Positions 1 to 8,791 of a stretch of 64,000 bases of DNA are shown here, piece by piece (positions within the stretch are counted from its first letter, which is position 1; each line of letters starts with the position of its first letter). The stretch spans positions 32,302-96,301 of the forward strand of contig CAJTZF010000005.1 in the NCBI GenBank assembly GCA_910584245.1, in the 5' to 3' direction. Made by a program: the position numbers and the translations under genes. The notes beneath the pieces are model-generated. The model ran no database searches. It worked only from the letters and a program-made list of their open reading frames with translations, and had not been told where the DNA came from. This DNA is from an uncultured Eubacterium sp. (lineage in GTDB: Bacteria; Bacillota; Clostridia; Lachnospirales; Lachnospiraceae).

Positions 1-1
1 G

Positions 2-796
2 GACGGGTACGGCAGAGGAGAGGGAAAGGGAAAGCTCTATGTGTGTGGAAACGGCGATTTGCAGCTGCTTTCCAAGGAAAATATCCCTTTCGGGGACGCT
101 GTTTGCGGCGACTGTTCCAGTCTTTCGGATGAAATAGTATTTTACGGAACGGAAGAGGGGTGCCGGGTTATGGCAACGGACCTATGTGTTACCGGGCAAG
201 GACAGCGTTTCCGCTATTGTGGAGAGGGGAGCTGTGAGGTTCATTTGTCCGTCATGGGGGCGCATCATGTGTGTAATGCGCTTGTTGCCCTCGCCCTTGG
301 TGAACAGTTTGGCGTGGAGCTTGACGCGGCGGCGGAGGCGCTCCGGTGTTACCGGCCGTTTACGATGCGCGGTGAGAGAAAGGATTGTCACGGATACCAT
401 GTGATTGATGATACGTATAACGCCAGTCCGGACTCTATAAATAGCAATATTGATGCGTTGTTTGACTATGGAGAGACGGGCCGGCGGATCGTTGTCCTCG
501 GGGATGTGCTGGAACTCGGAGAGCAGAGAGAGAGCTTACACCGCGGCATTGGGGATTTTATACTAGCCGAAGCTGAAAAGGGAAAGAAGCTTTATGCGGT
601 TATCACGGTAGGGGAAGGCGCCGCATTTATTGCAGAGCAGGTGAAGGCCCATTCCGATATGCTGGTGGAGACGTGCGCCGGAACAGAAGAGGCGGCACAG
701 TTAGTAAGACAGCTTGCGCGGCCTGGCGACTGGATTTTGGTTAAAGGGTCCCGGGGCATGCATATGGATGAAGTGGTGGAAAAGGTTGTGATGTAG
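2..796 (+). CDS. murF: UDP-N-acetylmuramoyl-tripeptide--D-Ala-D-Ala ligase, 5' truncated
   Basis: This is the C-terminal part of MurF, the cytoplasmic ATP-dependent ligase that adds D-Ala-D-Ala to UDP-MurNAc-tripeptide in peptidoglycan synthesis. The reading frame is open from base 2 with no start, so the gene begins before the window. Visible family marks are the substrate-binding stretch HHVCNALVALALG and the DDTYNASPDSI motif (usual form DDTYNANP) that opens the C-terminal Mur ligase domain, followed by VLGDVLELGE and ILVKGSRGMHMD. The N-terminal and ATP P-loop domains are missing here. The stop overlaps the priA start by one base, so the two genes are probably co-transcribed. Confidence 0.93.
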   Translation, partial: DGYGRGEGKGKLYVCGNGDLQLLSKENIPFGDAVCGDCSSLSDEIVFYGTEEGCRVMATDLCVTGQGQRFRYCGEGSCEVHLSVMGAHHVCNALVALALGEQFGVELDAAAEALRCYRPFTMRGERKDCHGYHVIDDTYNASPDSINSNIDALFDYGETGRRIVVLGDVLELGEQRESLHRGIGDFILAEAEKGKKLYAVITVGEGAAFIAEQVKAHSDMLVETCAGTEEAAQLVRQLARPGDWILVKGSRGMHMDEVVEKVVM

Positions 797-3033
797 TGTA
801 TGCAGATGTAATTATAGATATTAGTGCAGAGGCATTGGACCGGACATACCAGTACCGCATTCCGAAAGAGCTGGAACGGGATGTGGGGATTGGTTCCCCG
901 GTCCGGGTTCCGTTTGGGAGGGGAAACCGGCTGCGAAGCGGATTTGTGATCCAAATCACACAATCTCCGGCCTTTGATAAGGAACGGATCAAGGATATTC
1001 TCAGTGTGGAAAAAAAACATGTTCCGGTAGAGGGACAGCTGCTTCAGATCGCCGGTTTTCTACATGAGAGATATGGCTCAACGATGAATGAAGCCTTGAA
1101 GACGGTTTTGCCAGTGCGAAAAAAAGTTAAGTCAGTGGAGGAGCACTGGCTTAATTTTGCGATGGAGAGCGGTCCGATCAATGATATAATACACGAATAT
1201 GAGAGGAAGCATTATAAGGCGAAAGTGCGGCTGCTGAAGGGAATGCTGGCGGAGGGCGGAACGCTCACGAAACGGATGGCAGACATAAAATACGGTGTGA
1301 AGAAACCCGTTATCGATAGTCTTGCCAGGGAGGGCATTATTGCGGTGACACGAGAGAGGAAATACCGGAATCCGGTGGAGGAATGTGTGACGCAGCAAGC
1401 GGCGGCTCTGCCGCTGAACGAGGAACAGCAGCGTATCGTAGAAGATTTTCGGAACGAATACGCCTCTGGCGTGCGCCGGGCCTATCTTTTATATGGAATT
1501 ACGGGAAGTGGGAAAACCGAGGTCTATATCCAGTTTTTGAGAACTGTGTTGGAGGCTGGGAAACAGGCCATTGTTCTTATCCCGGAAATCGCGCTCACCT
1601 TTCAGACGGTATCCCGGTTTCGTGCGGCTTTTGGAGAGCGGGTTTCGGTTATGCACTCCCGGCTCTCAGAGGGAGAGCGCTACGACCAGTATGAGCGCGC
1701 GAAGCATGGCGAGGTGGATATTATGATTGGCCCGCGCTCCGCTCTGTTTGCGCCATTTGATAATTTGGGAATCCTTATTATGGATGAGGAGCACGAGGGC
1801 AGCTATATTAGTGAGGGGGTACCGAAGTACCACAGCGACGAGGTGGCTAGATTCCGCGCCGGCCTTGCGGACGCCAGCGTCGTATTCGGCTCGGCTACAC
1901 CGTCTGTAAAGAGCTACTTGGCGGCAAGAAAGGGATATTATAAAGAATACCGTCTTACGAGGCGTGCGGGAGACGCCCGGCTTCCGCAAGTTCATATCGC
2001 CGATTTGCGCGAGGAAATGCGAGCCAAAAACCGCTCGGTTTTTAGCAGGATTTTGCAGGAAAAGCTGTCGGACCGGCTGGAAAAGGGCGAACAGAGTATG
2101 CTTTTTATTAACCGCAGGGGTTATGCCGGTTTTGTTTCTTGTAGAAATTGCGGAAATGTGTTACAATGTCCTCATTGTGATGTGTCGATGACGGCACATA
2201 AAAACCATACGGGCGATGTGGATACCCTTGTGTGCCATTACTGTGGACATGCCGTGAAAATGCCGGAGAGGTGCCCCTCCTGTGGCTCGCCGTACATCGC
2301 GGCATTTGGCCTGGGGACCCAGAAGGTGGAAGAGATGCTCCGCCGGCTGTTTCCGGGGGCGGGTATTTTGCGTATGGATGCGGATACGACGGCGGGGAAA
2401 AATGGCCACGAACATATTTTGTCGGAGTTCCGCAGCGGAAATGCCGATATACTGGTCGGAACCCAGATGATTGTCAAAGGGCATGATTTTCCAAATGTGA
2501 CGCTCGTGGCTGCCCTGGCGGCGGATATGAGCATGTTTGAGAACGATTACCGAAGCAGTGAGAGAACTTTCCAGCTTTTGATGCAGGCGAGCGGCAGAGC
2601 CGGAAGAGGGGAGAAATGTGGAGAGGTCGTTATACAGACGTATAAGCCGGAGCATTATGTGATCAAGAGCGTCGCCGCCCAGGATGCGGGAATGTTTTAT
2701 GAAAATGAGCTTGCATTTCGGAAAATGATGAATTATCCCCCTTGCGGCTCGATGCTCTCGGTCAGTGTTTCTGCGGAAAAGCTTGCAGAAGGGGAGACTT
2801 GCATTGGCGGACTGGCAGCGCAGCTGAGGCGTGAGTTTGGAGAACGGGTTGAGATTATTGGCCCGGCGGCCGGCGCAGTAAGGCGCATCAAAGACCGGTT
2901 CCGGCTCGTGCTGTACGTAAAGGTGCGCACCGCGTTTGAGATGGACCAGGTGAGGAAAAGCATTGATGATTGGAAAGAGAAAAAAAACGATTCTAATTAT
3001 TTGCAATATGAAGTGGATGAGCCGGTAAGGTAA
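796..3033 (+). CDS. priA: Primosomal protein N' (replication restart helicase)
   Basis: PriA is the superfamily 2 DNA helicase that recognises stalled forks and reloads the replisome. The protein is 745 residues, a normal length for the family. An N-terminal 3'-DNA-binding domain is followed by Walker A GITGSGKT (residues 234-241), the DEEH box (330-333), and a cysteine-rich zinc-binding insertion between the helicase lobes with several CxxC pairs (CRNCG, CPHC, CHYCG, CPSCG). The C-terminal half carries the conserved QASGRAGRG helicase motif. GTG is the start and overlaps the murF stop by one base; def follows 18 bp downstream. Confidence 0.96.
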   Translation: MYADVIIDISAEALDRTYQYRIPKELERDVGIGSPVRVPFGRGNRLRSGFVIQITQSPAFDKERIKDILSVEKKHVPVEGQLLQIAGFLHERYGSTMNEALKTVLPVRKKVKSVEEHWLNFAMESGPINDIIHEYERKHYKAKVRLLKGMLAEGGTLTKRMADIKYGVKKPVIDSLAREGIIAVTRERKYRNPVEECVTQQAAALPLNEEQQRIVEDFRNEYASGVRRAYLLYGITGSGKTEVYIQFLRTVLEAGKQAIVLIPEIALTFQTVSRFRAAFGERVSVMHSRLSEGERYDQYERAKHGEVDIMIGPRSALFAPFDNLGILIMDEEHEGSYISEGVPKYHSDEVARFRAGLADASVVFGSATPSVKSYLAARKGYYKEYRLTRRAGDARLPQVHIADLREEMRAKNRSVFSRILQEKLSDRLEKGEQSMLFINRRGYAGFVSCRNCGNVLQCPHCDVSMTAHKNHTGDVDTLVCHYCGHAVKMPERCPSCGSPYIAAFGLGTQKVEEMLRRLFPGAGILRMDADTTAGKNGHEHILSEFRSGNADILVGTQMIVKGHDFPNVTLVAALAADMSMFENDYRSSERTFQLLMQASGRAGRGEKCGEVVIQTYKPEHYVIKSVAAQDAGMFYENELAFRKMMNYPPCGSMLSVSVSAEKLAEGETCIGGLAAQLRREFGERVEIIGPAAGAVRRIKDRFRLVLYVKVRTAFEMDQVRKSIDDWKEKKNDSNYLQYEVDEPVR

Positions 3034-3051
3034 TTTGAAATGGAGGAAAAT

Positions 3052-3528
3052 ATGGCACTTAGAAATATTCGTGTAATTGGTGATGAAATTTTGTATAAGC
3101 GTTCGAAAGAGGTTAAGGAAGTGACCGAAAAGACGAGGCAGCTCGTTGAAGATATGTTTGAGACAATGTATGAGGCGGAAGGTGTTGGCCTCGCCGCACC
3201 GCAGGTCGGTATTTTGAAGCGGATTGTCGTCATTGATGTGTCGGAGGAGCAAAACAGTCCCATAGTTTTGATTAATCCTGTTATTACCCATATGGAGGGA
3301 GAGCAGAGGGGAAGCGAGGGATGTCTGAGCGTGCCGGGCAAGGCGGGAATTGTAATAAGACCTAATCTCGTACGCGCCCGGGCGCTAGATTTGGATATGA
3401 ACGAAATTGAGATTGAGGGCGAGGAGTTTTTGGCGAGGGCGATTATACATGAGGTGGAACATTTGGACGGGAAGCTGTACGTAGATAAGGTGGACGGCGA
3501 GCTGGTCGATGTGGAAGCGGAGCAGTAA
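3052..3528 (+). CDS. def: Peptide deformylase
   Basis: The 158-residue metalloenzyme removes the formyl group from the N-terminal methionine of new proteins. All three signature motifs are present: GVGLAAPQVG (residues 44-53), EGCLS (89-93, with metal ligand Cys91) and HEVEHLDG (133-140, two metal-binding His and the catalytic Glu). The ATG at 3052 is chosen because a GGAGGA ribosome site lies at 3041-3047; an ATG at 3040 would put that site inside the gene. It is followed by fmt, whose product adds the formyl group to initiator tRNA, so the pair makes and removes the same modification. Confidence 0.96.
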   Translation: MALRNIRVIGDEILYKRSKEVKEVTEKTRQLVEDMFETMYEAEGVGLAAPQVGILKRIVVIDVSEEQNSPIVLINPVITHMEGEQRGSEGCLSVPGKAGIVIRPNLVRARALDLDMNEIEIEGEEFLARAIIHEVEHLDGKLYVDKVDGELVDVEAEQ

Positions 3529-3543
3529 AGGGGGAGTTTTCGT

Positions 3544-4470
3544 ATGGATGTCATTTTTATGGGAACACCGGATTTTTCAGTTCCGGTGTTGGGCGCTCTT
3601 CTGGAATCGGAAAAGCATCAGGTGACGGCGGTCGTCACGCAGCCGGATAAGGCGAAGGGCAGAAGTGGGAAACTGGTATTTACGCCGGTGAAGGAGGCCG
3701 CAGTGGCACATCGTATTCCGGTTTACACACCTAAGAAAGTCAAAGATCCGTCCTTTGTGGAAACGCTTCGGGAAATTCCATGTGATGTTATCGTTGTCGT
3801 GGCGTTTGGACAGATTTTGTCAAAGGAGATTTTGGAGCTGCCCGAATACGGGTGTATTAATGTACACGCATCCCTGCTTCCCAGATGGAGGGGAGCGGCG
3901 CCGATCCAGTGGGCAATTATGGAGGGCGATGCGAGGACAGGTATTACGACGATGCAGATGGACGAGGGAATTGATACGGGTGATATGCTGTTAAAAAGGG
4001 AAGTGGAAATCCGGCCAGAGGAAACAGGGGAGAGCCTGTTTCAAAGGCTTTCGGAGCTTGGCGGCCCGCTGCTGCTCGAGACGCTGGAACAGCTGGAGCA
4101 GGGGGAGGCCAAACCGCAGAAACAGGATGATGCCCAGGGCACGTATGCGAAAATGCTGACGAAGGAGCTGGGCAAGCTGGATTTTGCCCAGGATGCGGTA
4201 AAGCTGGAACGCTATGTGCGCGGCCTGAATTCGTGGCCGGGGGCCTATACGTATTTTCACGGGAAAATGCTGAAAATATGGAGGGCAGCTGTAGTTAGCA
4301 GGAATACGGACCGTCCGTGTGGAGCGGTAGTCAGCGTAGAAAAGGATGGATTCAGCATACAGACCGGAGATGGCCTTCTGCATGTTCTGGAAGTCCAGCT
4401 GGAGGGAAAGAAGCGCATGAAGAGCGGAGATTTTATGAGAGGAAACGACGTTGCGGACAATTGCTTTTGA
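3544..4470 (+). CDS. fmt: Methionyl-tRNA formyltransferase
   Basis: The 308-residue enzyme transfers a formyl group from 10-formyl-tetrahydrofolate to Met-tRNA(fMet) for translation initiation. The N-terminus IFMGTPDFSVPVL is the Rossmann-like start typical of Fmt. The catalytic stretch NVHASLLPRWRGAAPI (Asn/His of the formyltransferase fold and SLLPRxRGxAPI) and the later MDEGIDTGDM are both present, followed by the C-terminal tRNA-binding domain. The start has a GGGGGAG site just upstream, 15 bp after def. The end overlaps rsmB by 20 bases, which suggests translational coupling. Confidence 0.96.
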   Translation: MDVIFMGTPDFSVPVLGALLESEKHQVTAVVTQPDKAKGRSGKLVFTPVKEAAVAHRIPVYTPKKVKDPSFVETLREIPCDVIVVVAFGQILSKEILELPEYGCINVHASLLPRWRGAAPIQWAIMEGDARTGITTMQMDEGIDTGDMLLKREVEIRPEETGESLFQRLSELGGPLLLETLEQLEQGEAKPQKQDDAQGTYAKMLTKELGKLDFAQDAVKLERYVRGLNSWPGAYTYFHGKMLKIWRAAVVSRNTDRPCGAVVSVEKDGFSIQTGDGLLHVLEVQLEGKKRMKSGDFMRGNDVADNCF

Positions 4471-5821
4471 TATAGTATACGGGGTGCTGGAGCAGGAGAG
4501 GCACAGCGATGAGCTGTTTCATTCCCTAACCGGGGAAGGGCGGGAGGACAATCGGAAGGAATGCTCGAGACAGGAGAGGAGCTTTCTCCGGCGCCTTTCT
4601 TATGGGACAATTGAGCGCGCCATCTTCCTTGATGCCGTCATCGGCCGGTATGCTAAGCTTCCGGTGAGGAAAATGAAGCCGGTAGTCCGCACCGCACTGC
4701 GTATGGGGGCATATGAGATTCTGTTTATGGACGCCGTGCCGGCAGCAGCTACATGCAATGAAATGGTTTCTCTTGTGCGGAAAAAGAAGTGCGGAAATTT
4801 GTGTGGATTTGTAAATGGGGTGCTGCGCAATATGGCGCGGGAGCCGGCCGCGGAGTTACGGGAGTCCGTTACGGCCGGGGCTATGCCGGAGTGCAGAAGG
4901 CTTTCTCTATTGTATTCCGTGCCGGAAGAGCTGGTTCATATGCTCATACAGGCATACGGAAAGCGAACGGTAAAGAAAATGCTGGCATCCTTTTATGAGG
5001 AACGCCCTGTAACGATACGGGTCCAGACAATGAATGCCTCCCGTGAACAGGTGCGGGAGGAGCTTATGAGGGCGGGAGTGACGGTAAAGGACGGCTTGTA
5101 CACACATACAGGTCTTTTTATCGACCATTTTGACAGGGTGGAGAAGCTGCCCGGATTTGCAGAGGGGCATTTTACCGTCCAGGATGAAAGTTCGATGCTG
5201 CCAGTGCTTGTGTCGGGCGTTGAGCCGGGTCATACGGTTATTGATGTGTGCAGCAGCCCTGGCGGCAAGACTTTTCATGCGGCAGATATACTTCAGGGCA
5301 GGGGACTGGTCAGTGCAAGGGATATTTCATCCCGGAAACTCAAACGCATCATGGAAAATGCGGCGAGACTCCGCGCAGAACATGTACAGGTCAAGGTGTG
5401 GGACGCCTCTGTCCCGGATGAGGAGTGGAGGGAGAGAGCGGATGTGGTATTTGCCGACGTTCCCTGTTCGGGTATCGGAGTTATCGGAAAAAAGCCGGAA
5501 ATTAAATACCATGCGATGAAACATGCAGCGGACTTGCCCGAAATCCAGAAAAGGATCGTTACGGGGGCGGTGACGGCGCTTAAGCCGGGCGGTACATTGA
5601 TCTACAGTACATGTACGGTACATCCGCGTGAAAATGAAGAGATGGCAGAGTGGATTGAGAAGAATTTGCCGTTGCAGCCCGTTTCTCTTGATGCGTATTT
5701 ACCGGAAACGCTTCGAAATGGGATGACCCGTCTTGGTATGCTGCAAATACTTCCCGGGATACAGCATGGGGACGGATTTTTTGTGGCAAAATTTAAAAAG
5801 TCAGAGGACAGGAAAATATGA
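4451..5821 (+). CDS. rsmB: 16S rRNA (cytosine-C5) methyltransferase RsmB
   Basis: The 456-residue enzyme methylates C967 (E. coli numbering) of 16S rRNA using SAM. The N-terminal third resembles the NusB-like RNA-binding domain. The C-terminal Rossmann domain shows the SAM-binding motif DVCSSPGGKT and two catalytic cysteine motifs: DVPCSG and YSTCTVHPRENE. The TTG start lies inside the fmt 3' end and is preceded by GAGAGGAAA. The stop overlaps the rlmN start (ATGA), so fmt-rsmB-rlmN form one tightly packed unit. RsmF-type paralogs share the catalytic domain, but the NusB-like N-terminus and the fmt neighbour favour RsmB. Confidence 0.94.
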   Translation: MRTIAFDIVYGVLEQERHSDELFHSLTGEGREDNRKECSRQERSFLRRLSYGTIERAIFLDAVIGRYAKLPVRKMKPVVRTALRMGAYEILFMDAVPAAATCNEMVSLVRKKKCGNLCGFVNGVLRNMAREPAAELRESVTAGAMPECRRLSLLYSVPEELVHMLIQAYGKRTVKKMLASFYEERPVTIRVQTMNASREQVREELMRAGVTVKDGLYTHTGLFIDHFDRVEKLPGFAEGHFTVQDESSMLPVLVSGVEPGHTVIDVCSSPGGKTFHAADILQGRGLVSARDISSRKLKRIMENAARLRAEHVQVKVWDASVPDEEWRERADVVFADVPCSGIGVIGKKPEIKYHAMKHAADLPEIQKRIVTGAVTALKPGGTLIYSTCTVHPRENEEMAEWIEKNLPLQPVSLDAYLPETLRNGMTRLGMLQILPGIQHGDGFFVAKFKKSEDRKI

Positions 5822-6864
5822 AAAAATTTGATTTGAGAAGCCTGGATGAAGAGCAGATGATGAGGCTTGCAGAGACGTGTGATGAAAAATCCTTTCGGGG
5901 AAAACAATTGTTTGAGTGGATTCACAAAAAGCGGGTATCGGATTTTTCTGAAATCCGAAATCTTCCCAAGCATTTTCTGGAGCGTTTGTCGGAGAAATAT
6001 AGTATTTCCGGGATTCATATAGAAAAAAAGCAGGTGTCAAAGAAGAGTGATACGGCAAAATATTTGTTTTCCCTGGCAGACGGAAGCCTGGTTGAGAGCG
6101 TCTGGATGAAATATCATCATGGCAATAGCGTCTGTATTTCTTCCCAGGTGGGGTGCCGTATGGGATGCTCGTTTTGCGCCTCTACGTTGACCGGGCTGGA
6201 GAGGAATCTCACGGCTGGCGAAATGCTTTCCCAGATTTATGAGATACAGAGGGAGACGGGGGAACGGGTTTCTAATGTCATTGTTATGGGAATGGGTGAG
6301 CCGCTGGATAACTATGAAAGCCTGCTTGCTTTTATACGTCTGTTATCCGATGAGAAGGGCATCCATATCAGCCAGCGAAACATTACGGTTTCAACGTGCG
6401 GTCTCGTGGACCAGATCCGCAGGATGATGGAGGAAAAGCTCCAGATTACGCTTGCGATCAGTCTTCATGCGCCGAATGACGCCATTCGCAGGAAGATGAT
6501 GCCGGTGGCAAATAAATATAGTATGGATGAAATTTTTTCTGCGTGTAGGGAGTATATAAAAAATACAGGTCGGAGAATTACGTTTGAATACAGCATGGTG
6601 GATGGTGTAAATGATGAAAAGGCCCATGCACTGGAGCTTTCCAGAAAATTAAAGGGAATGAACTGCCATGTCAATCTTATCCCTTTGAATGCGGTGAAGG
6701 AAAGAAAGAATAGGCGTTCCAAGGAAGAGAACATAAGAGATTTTAAACAAATTCTTGAAAAAAACCGAATCAACGTTACGATAAGAAGAGAGCTAGGGAG
6801 CGATATCGATGCGGCATGCGGACAGCTGCGCAATAATTTTATAAAGCCCATTGAAAGAAATTAA
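5818..6864 (+). CDS. rlmN: Dual-specificity 23S rRNA/tRNA adenine-C2 methyltransferase
   Basis: A radical-SAM methyltransferase (348 residues) that makes m2A in 23S rRNA and certain tRNAs. The [4Fe-4S] ligands are in the RlmN-type CxxxCxxC spacing (Cys113, Cys117, Cys120). The C-terminal DAACGQLR holds Cys334, the residue that forms the methyl-carrying intermediate. The start overlaps the rsmB stop by four bases. The last part of the gene exists in a second, decayed copy at 8649-8760. This suggests that the current 3' end was supplied by an element that integrated here and restored the reading frame. Confidence 0.96.
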   Translation: MKKFDLRSLDEEQMMRLAETCDEKSFRGKQLFEWIHKKRVSDFSEIRNLPKHFLERLSEKYSISGIHIEKKQVSKKSDTAKYLFSLADGSLVESVWMKYHHGNSVCISSQVGCRMGCSFCASTLTGLERNLTAGEMLSQIYEIQRETGERVSNVIVMGMGEPLDNYESLLAFIRLLSDEKGIHISQRNITVSTCGLVDQIRRMMEEKLQITLAISLHAPNDAIRRKMMPVANKYSMDEIFSACREYIKNTGRRITFEYSMVDGVNDEKAHALELSRKLKGMNCHVNLIPLNAVKERKNRRSKEENIRDFKQILEKNRINVTIRRELGSDIDAACGQLRNNFIKPIERN

Positions 6865-6963
6865 AAATACAAGCTATTTTTTCAAATCATAAAATAGACA
6901 ATACAGCTCAAGAACGGAGGGAGTGGAGAGTGAAGGGGCCGCTATGTCTGCTGGGGATAAATA
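6865..6963. other. Intergenic, rlmN 3' flank
   Basis: About 100 bases lie between the rlmN stop and the stop of the leftward 49-residue gene. I see no clear gene or hairpin. A GGAGGGAGTGGAGAGTG stretch looks like a ribosome site but no sustained reading frame follows it. Confidence 0.4.
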
Positions 6964-7113
6964 CTAGTCAATAATAATTGGTTTAGTATCCGGTGTAAAT
7001 GTGGCCACGAAATCTTCTGCTTCTTTAATTTTTTCTTTATCGTTGGTGTCCTCAAAGATTATTCCAAGTTCCTCAAACATTTTATCCATTTCGTGGTAAA
7101 ACACTTCTGGCAT
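6964..7113 (-). CDS. Small acidic protein of unknown function (49 aa)
   Basis: A short leftward gene starting at the ATG whose complement is at 7111-7113. A perfect AGGAGG ribosome site lies 8 to 13 bases upstream, which is the main support for it being real. The protein is 49 residues, acidic, rich in Glu/Asp/Lys, with no cysteine and no membrane segment; it ends in PDTKPIIID. It lies 62 bp downstream of the 360-residue membrane protein on the same strand, so the two probably form a bicistronic unit. I do not recognise a family. Its size and charge would fit an antitoxin, immunity or regulatory partner, but that is inference. Confidence 0.6.
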   Translation of the reverse strand: MPEVFYHEMDKMFEELGIIFEDTNDKEKIKEAEDFVATFTPDTKPIIID

Positions 7114-7175
7114 GATAATAACTTACCTCCTAAATTTTCTATATTTATTATAACGTTATTTATCTAAAATGTATA

Positions 7176-8258
7176 CTACTTTTTCTCGAATCGTTTGACA
7201 ATATCTTCTCTTAAAGACTTTATTTCGTATTCTAAATCTATATTTTTATCCAAATCAGAGGTTTGTATACTAAATACACATATATATTGTCTCATAGAAA
7301 TATTTAATGGAAAAGAAACATAAGCGCGTCCATCCTTTTTATGAGAGTTTCTTGTATACTTAAACATAAAGATTTCTTCTAACAATATGCTGCTTAATAT
7401 ACCAGTCCTTTTCCCATTTAAAAGGTAATTTTCCAATTCAAAATAATCATTGCCAAGTATTCTGTTTTTATCAAATACGGTAGCGGATAAGCGTCTTGCT
7501 ATTCTTATTAATAGTGTTATGATTCTATACTCTGTAAAGTGCATACTTGTTACATCTGTTATATGTTTTATATTAGTTAATTCATTATAATATTTCCTGT
7601 ATAAGTTATTAATGCCATTTACTAATATCTTTATTAATGAATCCTGTTCTGAATATGGGAAATGTATATCGGAGGATAGTTTCTTCCATATATCAATAAT
7701 ATCTTTCAAAGTATTATAATCGTTATAATCTATATCATAATAACACTGGGCTAAATTATTTATATTTATGCCGTCAGAACAAAATCCGCAATCATAAAGG
7801 ACTTTAATACTGATTTTCTGATTCACCCTTTTTGTTGAGTAACTATACATTTGAACGCATTCAACGATTGTGTTATTTTCAGTGAAATCTTTAAGTGTTT
7901 CATTGAATCTTAACAATCTATTGAAATTTGCAAAGTCACCGCTTCGATTTAAGACGATTCCTGACGTGTGTTTCAATTGATTGTCTTTTTCCGTTATAAT
8001 AGTTTCTTTGGTTTTAATTTCGTTGGTTAAACTAACTATTTTATTTTGCAGGGCGGTGTATATAATTGTAAAGATCAGCCAAAGAGCTAAGAAAAAAATT
8101 ACAGTGTACGGATTTGCAATCATATAATTAATCCAGCCCGGATAAGTTTCATTTCGTTGTGTTACTAGAATAGTCAAAGTCCAGCCGACTATGAGCGTAA
8201 CGATAGGGGAGATTGGATTAAATAAAGTTATTATTGTGTTTTTTATAATATTTTTCAA
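7176..8258 (-). CDS. Two-TM membrane protein with coiled coil and possible GAF-like C-terminus, unknown function
   Basis: The 360-residue protein has two hydrophobic segments near the N-terminus (about residues 14-33 and 50-70). A predicted coiled coil follows (about 73-97), then a soluble domain of roughly 260 residues. The last part (about 285-352) has the alternating strand pattern of a GAF-like sensor fold, though I cannot confirm it. The TTG start is preceded by GAGGTGAAA. The gene is far more AT-rich and uses different codons from the neighbouring rlmN and stp, so it was probably acquired. It lies inside the insert bounded by two rlmN 3' ends. A membrane effector of a defence system is one possible role; no family is recognised. 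Confidence 0.75.
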   Translation of the reverse strand: MKNIIKNTIITLFNPISPIVTLIVGWTLTILVTQRNETYPGWINYMIANPYTVIFFLALWLIFTIIYTALQNKIVSLTNEIKTKETIITEKDNQLKHTSGIVLNRSGDFANFNRLLRFNETLKDFTENNTIVECVQMYSYSTKRVNQKISIKVLYDCGFCSDGININNLAQCYYDIDYNDYNTLKDIIDIWKKLSSDIHFPYSEQDSLIKILVNGINNLYRKYYNELTNIKHITDVTSMHFTEYRIITLLIRIARRLSATVFDKNRILGNDYFELENYLLNGKRTGILSSILLEEIFMFKYTRNSHKKDGRAYVSFPLNISMRQYICVFSIQTSDLDKNIDLEYEIKSLREDIVKRFEKK

Positions 8259-8648
8259 ATAATTTCACCTCGAATATCAAAGTTATAACAAATTAATTAT
8301 GAACCAATATTCGACAAAATCCTACATGAATTTTAATTCCAAAAACGAACTATAATACATATAGAAATGGTACATTGAAAAAGACAGGGCGCGGGTAGAA
8401 AACGTATGAAAAGTAGCATAATGGATTTGTTTATTGTGTGGGGATCCAGGAATAATATAAGAAAAATAAACATAAATGTATAACAATAAAGAAAAATGGA
8501 TAAGAATTTTATGGCTTGTCTTTTTTTCTTTCTTGTGGTAGAATTGTCCTAGTCAGATGTTGGTATGTTATAAGTAGTTATATTGGAATTTGATAAGACG
8601 CACTGTAAGACGCATAAAAAAACGAAAAACGACAGATAATCGCCATTT
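8259..8648. other. AT-rich intergenic tail of the inserted segment
   Basis: Some 390 bases without a convincing gene. The longest forward reading frame with an ATG (near 8406) gives only about 25 residues. The stretch includes a promoter-like sequence at 8516-8544 and two TAAGACGCA copies near 8595-8620. Base composition matches the leftward gene pair rather than stp, so it belongs to the insert. Confidence 0.5.
8516..8544 (+). promoter_or_regulatory. Candidate sigma-A promoter upstream of stp
   Basis: A TTGTCT -35 box and TAGAAT -10 box are separated by 17 bases and point towards stp, about 250 bases upstream of it. Because the insert separates stp from the rlmN operon, this could have become the promoter of the stp-prkC-rsgA-rpe run. 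Confidence 0.4.
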
Positions 8649-8765
8649 ATTGAGAGAACGGAATCAACGTTACGACTAAGAAGAGAGATGGAGAGCGATA
8701 TAGAGGATGCGTGAGGCCAGCTGCGCAGTACTTATATCAGGAAGACAAAAAAGACGGCACCATCA
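8649..8765 (+). pseudogene. Decayed duplicate of the rlmN 3' end (integration scar)
   Basis: This stretch aligns with rlmN bases about 6754-6850. Shared blocks include GAATCAACGTTACGA (8661-8675), TAAGAAGAGAG, GAGCGATAT and CAGCTGCGCA. Read in the rlmN frame after removing one inserted base, it encodes TIRREMESDIEDA, a stop, then GQLRSTYIRK. The stop replaces the codon of the essential C-terminal cysteine. The copy is therefore broken by a frameshift and a nonsense change. It sits directly before stp, where the native rlmN end would be in the uninterrupted order. Confidence 0.8.
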
Positions 8766-8791
8766 CCCGCTCTGACTAAGGAGGTCAAACT

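Noticed and set aside
186..404. Short frames overlapping murF on both strands
   Set aside because: They overlap a gene with clear MurF motifs and have no ribosome site or recognisable product.
2161..3291. Long minus-strand frame (376 codons) across the priA 3' end and def
   Set aside because: It is antisense to two genes with complete motifs, is His/Leu/Arg-rich as expected of a shadow frame, and has no convincing ribosome site or family resemblance.
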